Positions 1-10,853 of a stretch of DNA of 64,000 bases are shown one piece after another. The notes under the pieces were generated by a model, which was not told where the DNA came from, searched no databases, and saw only the letters and a list, made by a program, of their open reading frames with translations. Every line of letters starts with the position of its first letter. The first letter of the stretch is position 1. The position numbers and the translations under genes are program-made. This stretch comes from Onthophagus taurus. Lineage: Eukaryota; Arthropoda; Insecta; Coleoptera; Scarabaeidae. Location: NCBI RefSeq assembly GCF_036711975.1, contig NC_091967.1, positions 17,236,001-17,300,000 of the forward strand, written 5' to 3'.

Positions 1-1
1 A

Positions 2-496
2 TCAAATAATCCTTTCGCAGATTTAAACATTGATGTTTCAAGTTTAAACAAATTAAAGAATGATGATGTTGTTAGTGTGAAATCATTCAAATCCTTGAAA
101 TCTGAATTAAGTGCTAAAACTAATACTTTATCTAAAAAAGATAAATTGAAGTTGAAAAAAGATTTATTGTTAAGAAAAATAGATACGGTAAATCAATTAA
201 AGAAAGAAGCCAAGTTGAAGAAGAAACGTAGTAAGGTGGCTATTATTGGTGATACAAACACTTTAAGGGATGCTTTACCTGATTTGGAATCGTTGATAAA
301 GAGTAGTGGTGATGATAAACCTAAAGAAGGGGTGGTTAAAAAGAAAGCGATTGCTAAGGAGAGAAAACGGAAGAAAAATATGGCTCTTCATTTGCAGATT
401 TATAAAAATTTGATGAATAATAATGATTTTAAGAAAGATCCGCTTGGTGCTATTTCTGATCATGTTAAAGCTGTTTCTGAAAATAAACAATTATAA
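2..496 (+). CDS. SLX9: Ribosome biogenesis protein SLX9/FAM207A homologue, C-terminal part
   Basis: The frame is open from the left edge of the window to the stop at 494-496, so only the 3' part of the gene is visible. The 164 visible residues are very rich in lysine. They show the layout of the SLX9/FAM207A family: a basic helical segment (SKKDKLKLKKDLLLRKID), then a GDTNTLRDALPDLESL block matching the family's conserved RDALP element, then a basic stretch and a C-terminal helix ending DPLGAISDHVKAV. Family members act in the nucleolus in early small-subunit (pre-18S) processing and pre-ribosome export. The codon at 77 is GTG and is not a start; the real start lies to the left. An AG at 19-20 could be a splice acceptor, but the frame is also open before it. 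The family call rests on motif order seen by eye. Confidence 0.75.
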   Translation, partial: SNNPFADLNIDVSSLNKLKNDDVVSVKSFKSLKSELSAKTNTLSKKDKLKLKKDLLLRKIDTVNQLKKEAKLKKKRSKVAIIGDTNTLRDALPDLESLIKSSGDDKPKEGVVKKKAIAKERKRKKNMALHLQIYKNLMNNNDFKKDPLGAISDHVKAVSENKQL

Positions 497-794
497 TATT
501 TTTTTTTGATATTTTGTAAATAAATTAATGTTAAAAATTGTTTTTTTTATTTTCTATCAAATTTTACATTCTTAAAAATAAATTGACTTTTAAATCATGC
601 GATAATTTTAAGTTACCAATGATTAGTTTAAACATTAAGCTTAAACTGTAACAACTTTTCCAACAAACATAACTGTTTTAAAGAGACTTCATTATCAAGC
701 TTTCTGCAAATATGTACAATAGCCGAACGGTATACTTTTCGCATATTTAAATAGTTCAAGAGTGCATTTCTGATTTATTGAAGCTTTTTGCATT

Positions 795-3783
795 ATGTAT
801 TTCACTATTATATTTCTAGTATTACCAATTTTTGGTATAACTGTAAAAAATAATCTAAATATTATAGAGAATCAAGATACAACACTTGAAAGAAATGGGA
901 AATGTAAATATTGTGTTCTAAAAATATAAACAAAAATTGAGTTGTATTTTTTAAGTTATTGGATTTTGGGGACTTGGATTTGGTGTCGGCGTAGTTAGAT
1001 TTGCCAATAATGCCTGTAACAGCTCGAGTAGCCTTGTTGGTACTTGTTATACAAAAAGGCAATGTGCTGATATTGGGGGTATAGCATCCGGAAGTTGTGC
1101 AAGTAATATTGGTGTATGTTGCGTAAGTAAGTAAATTAATTTTATAAACAACATTTTAACTTTATGGAAGATCCACCCCAACATCCACCTTCAGTAGGTA
1201 CATGGCCTGCACATCCTCTAACAGCCCTTGCTCCTTTCATCCTAATATCTCCACTCCATACATCATAACGCTTTTTATCAAGCTCTCAAAGATTATTCTC
1301 CTTTTTCCCACATTTCTCCTAAATATTCTCTCATCCCATCCCCAGACCTATCCTATAACCTTATTAGCTTTCACTGCCATCATTCTAATATACCCGCCTT
1401 CCTTTGTTATTTTCTCTAAATCTGTATCCCAAATATGTGTACTCCCTTACTTCCTCGATCACCTTCTCCTCCCATCTCCGATCGTCAGTCTTCTTTCTAC
1501 CCCCTCTTACAAAACTTCAACATCTTCGTTTTGTCTACGTTAACCTCCAATCCTCCACTAAAAAATACTATTTACATAAAGATTATTTACAACAGAGGCA
1601 TATCTTATTAATTTTTATATTATGTTTTGAAATAACTTATAATTTTTGTTTTCTTGATGAAACAATCAACTTGACCAGAATAGGATTTCTGGTTCATTCA
1701 GTAGAATATTATTTTCTTCTGCCCACTTTATGCACACATCAAAATTTTTAACTGCCTTATTATTCTTAACATTAATTTTTAACTCTTGATCTTCATTTTC
1801 ACTCTCGTGCTGTTCATCTGTACCATTTATGTCTTCCAGTTTTTTTTTCACCTGAAGAAAGCAGATTGCGATGCAATTGATAAATCATCATCAGATCTTC
1901 AGCGTCGTATTCAGTGGTTGAGTTGGTATTTACACGTGAGTCATAATTTTGTGCCAGCACTTTTCCAAGACTTCGGGGGAAGCTTTTTCCTCAGTATTGC
2001 ATAGCAGATATACAGTGTCCTTCAGGTTAATGGTTTTTAATAACTTAACAAAGTCTTTTTCAATATTAGATAAAATATGGACTAAAACACTTTTCTGACA
2101 AAAAAGTTTTGTCAGCCTAATCGCATTTTGGCTCATAAGCTGTAGAAGTACAGTACAATTTGGTGAAGGAAATAATGTTGTAAATTGTTCATTCTCACTA
2201 GTCAGCTCTTCAATAGTTTTTATGTATTGAGGCGTTATCGCCGATTAGCAGAGCTCTTTCAGACAAATTAAGACTTCTTTTTAGAGTTTTAGAAAATTTC
2301 TGTTGTTATCCATGCAATGGCAGATGATTTATATTCAACAGGTATATTTTCGTTCTTATAGCCCTCGAATTTTTTGCTTTTCCTATCACTTACAGCTTTT
2401 ATTTTTATGAACTATCACATACTATGTCTTTTTCTGTAGTTTGAAATCCGGCCTCTATTAACTCTAAAATTATCATTTCCATATATTTCAGTATAAAACT
2501 TTCCTTTGGCAGATAAAATTTTGTAAAATATTGGTATGTGTCTTTTTGCACATTTGCCTTTTCATAAGGTTTTTCTAGCGCCATCACATTTGGCAATAAC
2601 TCTAAAAGAACTTCATTTATTGAGGTGAAATATTGACTCGTCACTTTAAAATTAACTACTTAGTAAGGTGTAAAATAACCTAGTTTACTACATTTACTTT
2701 ATCTCAGTTCAACTTGGCTGTGGGGCAACATCTTCATACAACAACACATACTTTGTCAATACAAATTTTCCATCCACAGTAACCGGAACGGGTAGTGATC
2801 GTTGCGTTTACACAATAAAGCAATGTAACTCAGATATTTGCCAAGTACGTTTTATACCAAATGCAATATTTGTTAATTATGATTGCTACTTACTGTTTAT
2901 AACTTAGGTTCGAATCGATTTTATTAGTGCCACGCTTGCTCAGCCTGACGGCGATGGAAATTGTAGAGACGATAGTTTAACAATAATCGGGGGAGGATCT
3001 CAAGTACCCGTTTTATGTGGTGAAAATACCGGTCAACACGTTTATGTCGATTTTTATCAAAGTCAAGACATTCAAATCATCGTAACAACGTCTGCTGCTC
3101 AAGGAAGCAATCGTAATTGGAATTTTAAAGTGACTCAAATCGGTTGCGATTGTCCCACAAAAGGTATAAGTTTACTTTTTTATTATAATTCTATTGAAAG
3201 TATTATTTATTTAGCACCTTCTGGATGTCTTCAATATCATACGGAATTAAGTGGAACCGTTCAAAGTTTTAATTACGGTTCTACCGGAAGTAGTAGTTTA
3301 AATAATATTGGTGCAGTCGGAACCAGACAATTAGTTAATCAAAATTACGGAATTTGCGTAGCAATGAGACCAGGCTACTGTTCGATAACGTGGACACCAT
3401 CAAGCATGTCATCATTTACCGTTTCTGGGGACACTGACGGAGTTCAAATGTTAATTGGAACTCCGGCTGCTGGAATTATGGGAGAAAATTGTACCAGCGA
3501 TTTTGTCGTTATTCCAGCGCCATTCGTTAATAATGTTCTTCAAAATTACGACCGGTTTTGTGGAAATTATTTTCCTCCTGTTACAAGTATGGTTAATAAA
3601 ATATGTAAAAAAAGTAATTTATTTTTAAAGTAATTTAAAACTTTTCTAGCTTATTCAAAACCGTTTGTATTAACTGTGTACACCAATGGAAATGAGACGA
3701 ATGATGTTGCTAATCGTGGATTTTCTTTGAATTATCAGCAAAATAGGTGTACGATGTTAACTAATATTGAAATGGTTGGATAA
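795..3783 (+). CDS. Secreted CUB-domain protein, paralogue 1 of a tandem cluster
   Basis: Six exons can be joined in frame: 795-903, 956-1126, 2708-2844, 2908-3163, 3215-3586 and 3650-3783, giving 392 residues. Exon 1 encodes a signal peptide (MYFTIIFLVLPIFGI). Exon 2 encodes a compact cysteine module typical of insect CUB proteins (GTCYTKRQC, then GSCASNIGVCC). Exons 3-4 carry a CUB-like domain (YNNTYFV, DICQVRIDFIS, CGENTGQHVYVDF, CDCPTK). Exons 5-6 carry a second related module (NYGICVAMRPGYC, DRFCGN, FVLTVYTNGNE). CUB domains are extracellular, disulphide-bonded binding modules; the partner here is unknown. Intron phases are 1,1,0,1,1, exactly as in the paralogues at 8454 and 14519. Intron 2 is about 1.58 kb because transposon remains landed in it; the paralogues have 73 and 60 nt there. 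The last exon ends without the cysteine-rich tail of the third paralogue. Confidence 0.85.
1145..1560 (-). pseudogene. LINE reverse transcriptase fragment in intron 2 of CUB gene 1
   Basis: Read on the minus strand, broken frames give pieces typical of the region after the reverse-transcriptase core of insect non-LTR elements: KTKMLKFCKRGG, EVREYTYLGYRF, then SLIKSVMMYGVEI and LLEDVQAMYL. Stops and frameshifts interrupt it, so it is a dead fragment. It lies wholly inside the intron and antisense to the host gene. Confidence 0.7.
1660..2645 (-). pseudogene. Tigger/pogo-type transposase remnant in intron 2 of CUB gene 1
   Basis: Minus-strand pieces appear in the order expected of a jerky/Tigger DDE transposase. 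They include a segment with IPVEYKSSAIAWITTEIF, a degraded LLIGDNA catalytic box, QNAIRLTKLFCQKSVL, and the C-terminal block NLKDTVYLLCNTEEKA followed by VLEKCWHKI. Several stops and frameshifts separate them. Together with the LINE fragment beside it, it accounts for most of the enlarged intron. Confidence 0.7.
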
Positions 3784-4639
3784 TTTTAATACAACTTTAT
3801 TTTAAATGGTAGTTTCAGAACAATTTTTGTATTATATATTTATACAGGTGATTCATTAGATATACAAAAAGATGTTCATTTAAATGTTGTACTGTAACAA
3901 ACCGCATTTTGGGATTCGAAAGCGATTAAAAAAAAAATAATAAAACGCAATACAGGCAGAACTTTGTAATTTAATTACGAAGTTGCGTCTTGAGAACCGA
4001 GGGTCCAGACTAAATACTACGTAGGCGGTTCTAGCAGGAATGTGCCGAGGTGGCAGTTAGAGTAGATGGAGCAGGGAAGAAATGAAGAAAAAATCGGGGA
4101 GTCGGTTACGGGATTGGAATAGAAAAGCATCGGGCGAAACCGGGAAATTAAAGTTTTTGTTGTGTTTTTAAATTCGAGACGTGCGATTTGAACTTATAGC
4201 AATTTAGTTATAAAATTCGTTGAATTGGATTCTCTTTCTTCGATGAATATTTTACTTTAACAAACGGGTAAGCGTTATTAAAATCTTAAACTTCCGATTT
4301 CTCATTGAACCTGCTAACCACCTCGGCAAATTTCGTAATGATGTTGTTGAATAGCTTACGTCATGTAATTTTTACTTTTTAAAATCTTTGTCAGTGTTTT
4401 TTTTTTATATATAATATAATACGTTCTTTTTCAAAAATAAAGCAAACTTATTCTTTAGCAGTGAAATTTCGTTTTCTTTCAATCTATTTTTATTCTTAAT
4501 TTCAAATTACTGCCGTTCGCTTTCAAGTGAACGAATGCAGTGTGCCAAACCCTAACTCAGTCATTGCTAGCTATCAAGAAAACGGTAGTGCGTGGACAGT
4601 TAGGTACGCGAGCCGCTCCGTGGACCTAGCTAGGAAACC

Positions 4640-4890
4640 CACTACGGGAAACGAGAAGTTCTCGAGAGCAAGTTTGTGACAGTACGTTGCACACTTTGTT
4701 GGTGATAATGGCACAGCTTTTAGCGATGTAATGCTTTTGACGCAACATTTAGTGCTAGCCCTAAGTTTTGTGCAATGCGTTTGGCACTACTTTGCGGTTG
4801 TTTAATTGCTGTATTTATAACGTTTTCAAGAATTTTAATACTTACGTCATTTGGTGGAATGGACCTTGGGCAAGTGGTAGAAAAACTTGA
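4640..4890 (-). pseudogene. DUF4817/mariner-type transposase fragment
   Basis: Minus-strand translation gives a helix-turn-helix stretch (KQPQSSAKRIAQNLGLALN, then ASKALHR), a stop, and KLCHYHQQSVQ. This matches, in order, the helix-turn-helix and the HPYHIQLVQEL segment of the open transposase reading frame at 62927-63988. It is therefore a broken relative of that element. Confidence 0.55.
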
Positions 4891-5479
4891 TAACTAATCA
4901 AACGTCCAGAAGAACTTAGGGATTGGGGATTTGAAAGGCGATGTTTGAAAGGAATTTCGCCAGGGTCTGGGAAGACCACAAAATCTGGTGGTTGACAATC
5001 GGAAGGTGGGAGACGCTACAAACCGAATATATGTATATTGTTATAAAAAACTATGGGTACAAGGATGAAATCTTGCTATAAACAATAACTTATTATCAAG
5101 GAAGATGCAATCTTTATTTATATGAACACATTTCAATAAATTTTTATAAATGTGTGTAAAGAGTTATCCTATATAAATTTAGGTTGGTTACTGTTCAATT
5201 TATATGTTGTCAATAAAAGTTTATGATCTATTTCTATTCTTTTTGCTTTTAATATATTTAAAAAAAATCCCGCATTCTTCCATACTATTAAGTTACTTGA
5301 ACAATCTTTTTTACCTATTACAATGAAGACTTTATTGAAAAGAGATATAGTCTGATGTTTTTTTGGTTCAATAAAAATGTTTAAAAACAGTTTGGGTTCA
5401 AAATAGGTTCAGGGTGGCCACCTAATTTTATATAAAATTTTAAATATCTACGTTTCAATTTTAAGGGTTTAAGAATATA

Positions 5480-5660
5480 TTTCTTCTTCTTCCAGTGGTG
5501 TTACAGCTTAGATTGAGCCTTAACATTCTTCAATTTATGCCTCCAAGTACCCCTACTCCTGGTAACCGCTCGCAAATTCCCTACTTCAAGCAACTCCAAA
5601 GCATCCATCTTTATGTTATCTTGCCATCGAGTTCGCCATTGGGCTCATTTTTTAGCAGTT
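5480..5660 (-). pseudogene. LINE C-terminal fragment
   Basis: Minus-strand translation gives RWQDNIKMDALELLEVGN, then LRAVTRSRGTWRHKLKNVKA. This is the W..R..W pattern found near the C-terminus of many insect non-LTR retrotransposon polyproteins. It is short, with no intact upstream reverse transcriptase visible. Confidence 0.45.
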
Positions 5661-7214
5661 CATAGAACTTGATTTCTTCCTCGGTCTTTATGTTGTAATG
5701 CTCTTTGGAACATTAATTAAAATTCACAAAAATTAACCTAGTTATTGCCAGTCATGTCTTCAATTGTCTTGAAGTTCGTTGCGATGTTGCCAACTTAACA
5801 TATTTTTATAAAACAGTCTTCTCCTCAGTGGGTGCATGTTTTATTCGTTGATGTACATTCCTGTTGACAACTAATACACAACCAAGCTCATGTCTATTAT
5901 CACTTCCATCAATAGAGTGTATTGTTTGCTGCCCTTTAATAAAGGATCCTGCTTCTGGCTATCTTATTTCTTGCAGAGTTGTGACATTCATTCATGCATA
6001 CACCGATTTTTCTCAAGTCAGAGTAGGCATTATATTGCGTGATATTGAAACAGCGTACGAATAAATTTAATATGATTCTTTTTGAATATTGGACAGGAAG
6101 AAGCATTTCAAGTTTGTGGTTTTCTTCTAGTGATAATTTTATGATTCGAGATGATATGTTTACTTTTTGTTGATTATTGACTAGTCTGTTAAGTAATAAT
6201 TTTTTATCATGAGGGGAATATCCGGGTTTGGGATCATAATCACTTTAGCCACCTACCACAGCTGCGACACATATTGTAGTTGGAATGTAGCACTAACCAG
6301 GTTAATTATTTTGACTATCGCTTTTCTCGAAAGCTTTTGAAAGTTATCAAAGAAACTTTGAGGAACCATTTTTAATTTCCATTCACAATGCCACTAGGAC
6401 TTCGTTTCTTTTGTTTTCTGAACAAAGAATTAATTGTCCTATTCTACTTGGTATGTCAAACGGTTATTTTTCGAAACTTGGTATACGGTTTACAGGTAAC
6501 TTAAAACCGTTGCTAAAGAGTGTCAAAATGTTCTGATATAACTAACTTTTTAAATTATCATATGATTGCTCTTCGTTGACTATAAAAAGCCAACGTGCTA
6601 TGTGGTCTGATTACTCCATATGGATGCAAAACATTAAGAACTTAAGACAACCACTTAGGACATACCTACTTAGGATGTAGTTTTGGCATATCGTTAACGA
6701 GTACAAAAATTATTATTAAAAATTATATAAAGAATTTAAAAACGTTAATGTTATTAGTCATAATTAGGAAGTTTTATTTCGTTTAGTACCAATCATGTAA
6801 TATTGGTGGACTATTTGTGATAATGTATATCGATATGCATTTTTATAATCCGTCATTTTTTTAAATGTATTATTTATCTAGCATCCACAGATCTGTCATT
6901 ATCAAATATTTGAAAGTGTTTAATTTTTGACTTTTGGCATACATACAAAATTTTCAGTAAGAAATTCTCAAAAATGGCTTCCAAAGTTTAGTTTGTAATA
7001 TGTTGTTAACCTAAAAAGAACGGGTGCTGAAGCATCGTTTTCGTAATCTAATTAATAACCTTGTGGTGAATATAACAGTACCGGACATTTTGCTAATAGG
7101 TGAATGATATTGACCTAGACATAGTTTTTTAACGATTGTTAACTAATTTATTTTATATACTTTTTTCTAGATTTGGGTCACACTTTTTTAAAATTTAAAC
7201 CATAAACATTTAAG

Positions 7215-7930
7215 ATGGCAGAAAAGAGAAAATGCGGATGTGCTAAACCTGGTTCAGTTTCATCTATTGTTCCAGATGAATCACCAACAGCAAAAATATG
7301 TATTCAGACAGAAGCAGCACCATTACCAGTCGGTCCATACAGGTTAATAATTTTATTTCAATTAAATGTTAGCACTTTACAAAGCTTCGTTTTTAATTTT
7401 AGTCAAGCCGTTAAGATAGATAAAACCATCTACATATCGGGATGTTTAGGTCTTAAACTTGATCCTAACGAATTGGTGGAAGGTGGAGCGGCAGCAGAAG
7501 CGAAACAAGCTTTAAAGCACATGGGCACAATTTTGGAAGCCAGCGGATCCAGTTATAATAACGTTTTAAAAACGACTGTTTTTCTCGGTTGCATGGATGA
7601 TTTCGCAGCAGTTAACGATGTATATAAACAATGTAAAATATTCAAAATAACAAAAATGTTGTTTACTTTCACAATTTGTCATAACCCTCAGTTTTCACAA
7701 AAGACTTCCCAGCGAGATCTTGTTTTCAAGTAGCAAAACTTCCATTAGAAGCAAATGTTGAAATAGAAGCGATTGCGACAATAGTTGAAGGCGAAGTTGC
7801 AGCTCCACCAGCAGACGGAGGTGGCGATGATGCCCCTCCACCAGATGGTGATGCACCCCCAGAGGATGCACCTCCAGAAGATGCACCTGCAGAAGATGCA
7901 CCTGCAGAGGATGCTCCAGCTGAAGAATAG
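7215..7930 (+). CDS. RidA: RidA/UK114 family protein with N-terminal extension and acidic repeat tail
   Basis: Three exons join in frame (7215-7342, 7403-7632, 7692-7930; phases 2 and 1) to give 198 residues. The RidA (YjgF/YER057c/UK114) core is clear: PVGPYSQAVKIDKTIYISG, NVLKTTVFLGCMDDFAAVN, YKQFFTKDFPARSCFQVAKL and VEIEAIA. The conserved arginine (PARS) and glutamate (VEIEA) of the active-site pocket are present. RidA proteins hydrolyse reactive enamine/imine intermediates made by PLP enzymes. Two parts are unusual. An N-terminal extension of about 40 residues begins with a cysteine-rich KRKCGCAKPG. A C-terminal tail of about 45 residues is built from repeated Asp-Ala-Pro-(Pro/Ala)-Glu units. 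Typical RidA is about 130-140 residues. The gene lies between two unrelated CUB genes on the same strand. Confidence 0.88.
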
Positions 7931-8453
7931 TTAATACCGGCGATATGAAAAAAAGAAAGCTAAGAAAGATAGAATAATAATAAATAATTTTATATTAAAA
8001 GATTTTATATGTAATGATAAATATAATATCAGTTTGATAAAATTGAAAGCTCCAGAAATTATATAGATTAGTTAGATGCTAGGGTGTAATAGAAGACATG
8101 AGTTGAACTTTGTACCAAAAACTATTTCTAATTATCAGTATTGGTAAATGTCGAAAACAACTATCACTCACTTTGATGTTCAAAATACATAAATTATATA
8201 TGGATTAAAAAACTGAACAACATATCTTAGATTTTTTAAAATACAATTTCGTTTAGTAAAATCGTTTTTGATGGTCCAAATATCTTTAAGGCTATAATGA
8301 AATATACCGCTGTGACAACAAACGCAAACACGTACAGATGCCTCGTTACGATTACCCCATTTCTTATTTAACACCAATTAGCACCAGCCGAAAAATGGCC
8401 TTTATTGTTAAACGAGAACCGATTCTTACACCAGTTTGTAAGACCACGAAAAA

Positions 8454-9857
8454 ATGTTCGCTAGAAATTTTATGTTATTTTTTTGTCTTGTAGTAGTAGC
8501 AACAAAAAATCATACAATTAAATTCAAAAATGAAGTTTCTCATAGGCATGGAAAATGTAAAACTAATTTTAACATTTTTGCGGTACATTTAATATTATGG
8601 TTTTTTGTAGTCATACCATTTTGGAATTGGGGAATTGGTGTCGTTCGCTTTAAAAATGACGAGTGTAGCGCTGCCGATGGGTTATCAGGAACTTGTTACA
8701 CAAAAAGACAATGTAGTGATATCGATGGGATTGCTTCCGGTGGTTGTGCTAGCAATATTGGAGTTTGTTGTGTTAGTACGTATAAAACATAATTCTCTTT
8801 ATATAAATATAATTATTAATTATTAAATTAATATTTACTTTTTTTAAGTACAACGTTCTTGTGGATCTACATCGTCTTATAATAACACATATTTCGTAAG
8901 TTCACCGTCGTTTAAACAAACAACAGGAGCCAATAAGTGTATTTATACAGTACCTAGATGCGATTCTGATATTTGCCAAGTAAGATTTTTTTAAATAAGA
9001 TACTAAAAAAAAATATATATTTTTAAATAATTTAGATACGAATAGATTTTCTAAGTTTCTCGTTAATGCAACCAAACGCTCAAGGTGTTTGCGCAAATGA
9101 TGCCTTCAATGTAATTGGAGGTGCTTACGAAGTACCGGAAATTTGTGGAGAAAATAGTGGGCAACATCTTTATGTGAATTTTAACGGAGCCGATGATATT
9201 AAACTCGTTATTAACACAAATTCAGATTCTACTTTTGGTAGATCTTGGAGATTTAAAGTTACTCAAATTGGTTGTGATTGTCCTACAAGAGGTATATTCA
9301 CATCAAAGAGATATAGCAAATCTTAGAATTATCATAAATTTTTTCAGCTCCAAATGGATGTTTACAACATTATACTGGTATATCTGGTGTGGTACAATCT
9401 TTAAATTATGGAACAACTATAGCTGGTCAAGGTACAAGACAATTAGCTAATACCAATTATGGAATTTGCGTAGCTCCGGCTGCCGGATATTGTGGTATTC
9501 AATGGAGTCAAGGCACCGCTAGTCCTAATACTTTTACGATTTCTGGGGACGCCACGATGGCACCAACGTCTCTTTCTGGGGATGATTGTACAACAGATTT
9601 TATTGTAGTTGCGAATCCTTATATTGCTGGAACTCCAGCGAATACTGATAGATTTTGTGGTACTCAATTACCAACATTAGTCAGTAAGTAATCTTGTTCA
9701 TTCTTTTTTCTGTGTAAATAGTTTTATTCTTTTAGGTTATTCGAGGCCGTTTGTACTTTATGTGGTTACTGATGGAAATGAAGCTAACGACGTAGCTAAT
9801 AGTGGATTTTTATTATCATATACACAACTTGCTTGTAGAAATTCGATTTGTCGGTAA
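8454..9857 (+). CDS. Secreted CUB-domain protein, paralogue 2 of a tandem cluster
   Basis: Exons 8454-8556, 8611-8775, 8849-8979, 9036-9291, 9348-9683 and 9736-9857 join in frame to give 370 residues; intron phases are 1,1,0,1,1. The start gives a hydrophobic signal peptide (FMLFFCLVVVATKN). Exon 2 encodes PFWNWGIGVVRFKNDEC, GTCYTKRQC and SNIGVCC. Exons 3-4 encode the CUB-like domain (YNNTYFVS, DICQIRIDFLSF, CGENSGQHLYVNF, CDCPTR). Exons 5-6 encode NYGICVAPAAGYCGIQW, DRFCGTQLP and FVLYVVTDGNE. The cysteine spacing matches the other two copies, which argues for one ancestral gene duplicated in tandem. All introns are 52-73 nt. The protein is predicted to be secreted; ligand and role are unknown. 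Confidence 0.88.
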
Positions 9858-10845
9858 AATTAGTTTTATTTTTTTAATGTGAAAATAAAATTAATACAAA
9901 ATGAATTCTGATTCTTGTTTTGATAAAGAGAGTTTTATTTTTATGCACCACTAAAACAAGTGTTTTCAGCAAAAATCTTTTAGTTCATTTGTGTAACATT
10001 AAACAAAGCTGAAAAACTATAGACATTCTATATCATTCATATAAATAAACATCTCGCTCTTTTTGTTATTTGCCAGACATTCTTCAAGTGATTGGTAAAT
10101 CTATTTGGATTAATAGTTCTAAAAGATCGAAAGCAATGATACAAATAAATCGAACAGCATCATCATTTTAATGTCGAAGAATGTACGATGTTATCAAAAT
10201 ACCATAAAAGCATATAATAAATCGGTTCCCTTAGGTTTAAAGTTTAGGTGAAGAATCCATAATAAGAATTTTTGCAAAGCAATATTAATTGAGGAAAGCG
10301 TTATGAAAATGATGAAACTTCAGACTGTTATTAAAGCAGAAAGTTTTACGAACGTTTAAACTGCCCAACCAGTCATTGACGATATAGATAAAAATTCGCC
10401 ACTGATCATCTTCAATAACAGGAACTTCTATACCATCCACAGATCGTCAAAAATCGTACATTATTTTGATTCCTTGCCAAAACAAGGAAAGAAAGTTTTC
10501 GTCTAAAGAAATATTTGCCAGAGAGACAGAAACATAAGGAACATTTCTAAAACTATATGGAAGAGCTTACGCATCATTTAGAACTTTAAAAAACTGGAAT
10601 TGATATGATTTTCAATACAATGGCAGCTACTGTGAAAAAAATCCGATCTTGCCACCCGGTCGAAAGCGAAATTCAAAATAGTCCCAGAAACGGAACTACT
10701 GAAGCTGTAATTTCTTTTCCATATACCACAGTTTTTACTAACATCCAATACAATGAAACCAGTCTTTGTATTCCTACGAATCAACATAATCTTTCAGACA
10801 TATCCCAGGATTTACAAATATCTAATACAATAAAATTCCGTCATT
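9858..10845. other. Spacer left of the hAT insertion
   Basis: No gene recognised. A short open stretch near 10605-10845 runs into the hAT element and is cut by it, so it is not a gene. Joined across the insertion, this sequence continues into the LINE remnant at 12831. Confidence 0.45.
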
Positions 10846-10853
10846 GTGATAAG

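Larger units (their letters stand above)
3784..7214. other. Spacer between CUB gene 1 and RidA, with transposon debris
   Basis: No complete gene was recognised. Two decayed transposon pieces are listed separately (about 4640-4890 and 5480-5660). The stretch 3960-4160 is richer in G+C and shows no frame. The rest, notably 5700-7200, is AT-rich and nothing could be identified in it. Confidence 0.5.

Noticed and set aside
1202-1751. Plus-strand frames over CUB gene 1 intron 2
   Set aside because: They are shadows of the LINE reverse-transcriptase remnant on the opposite strand.
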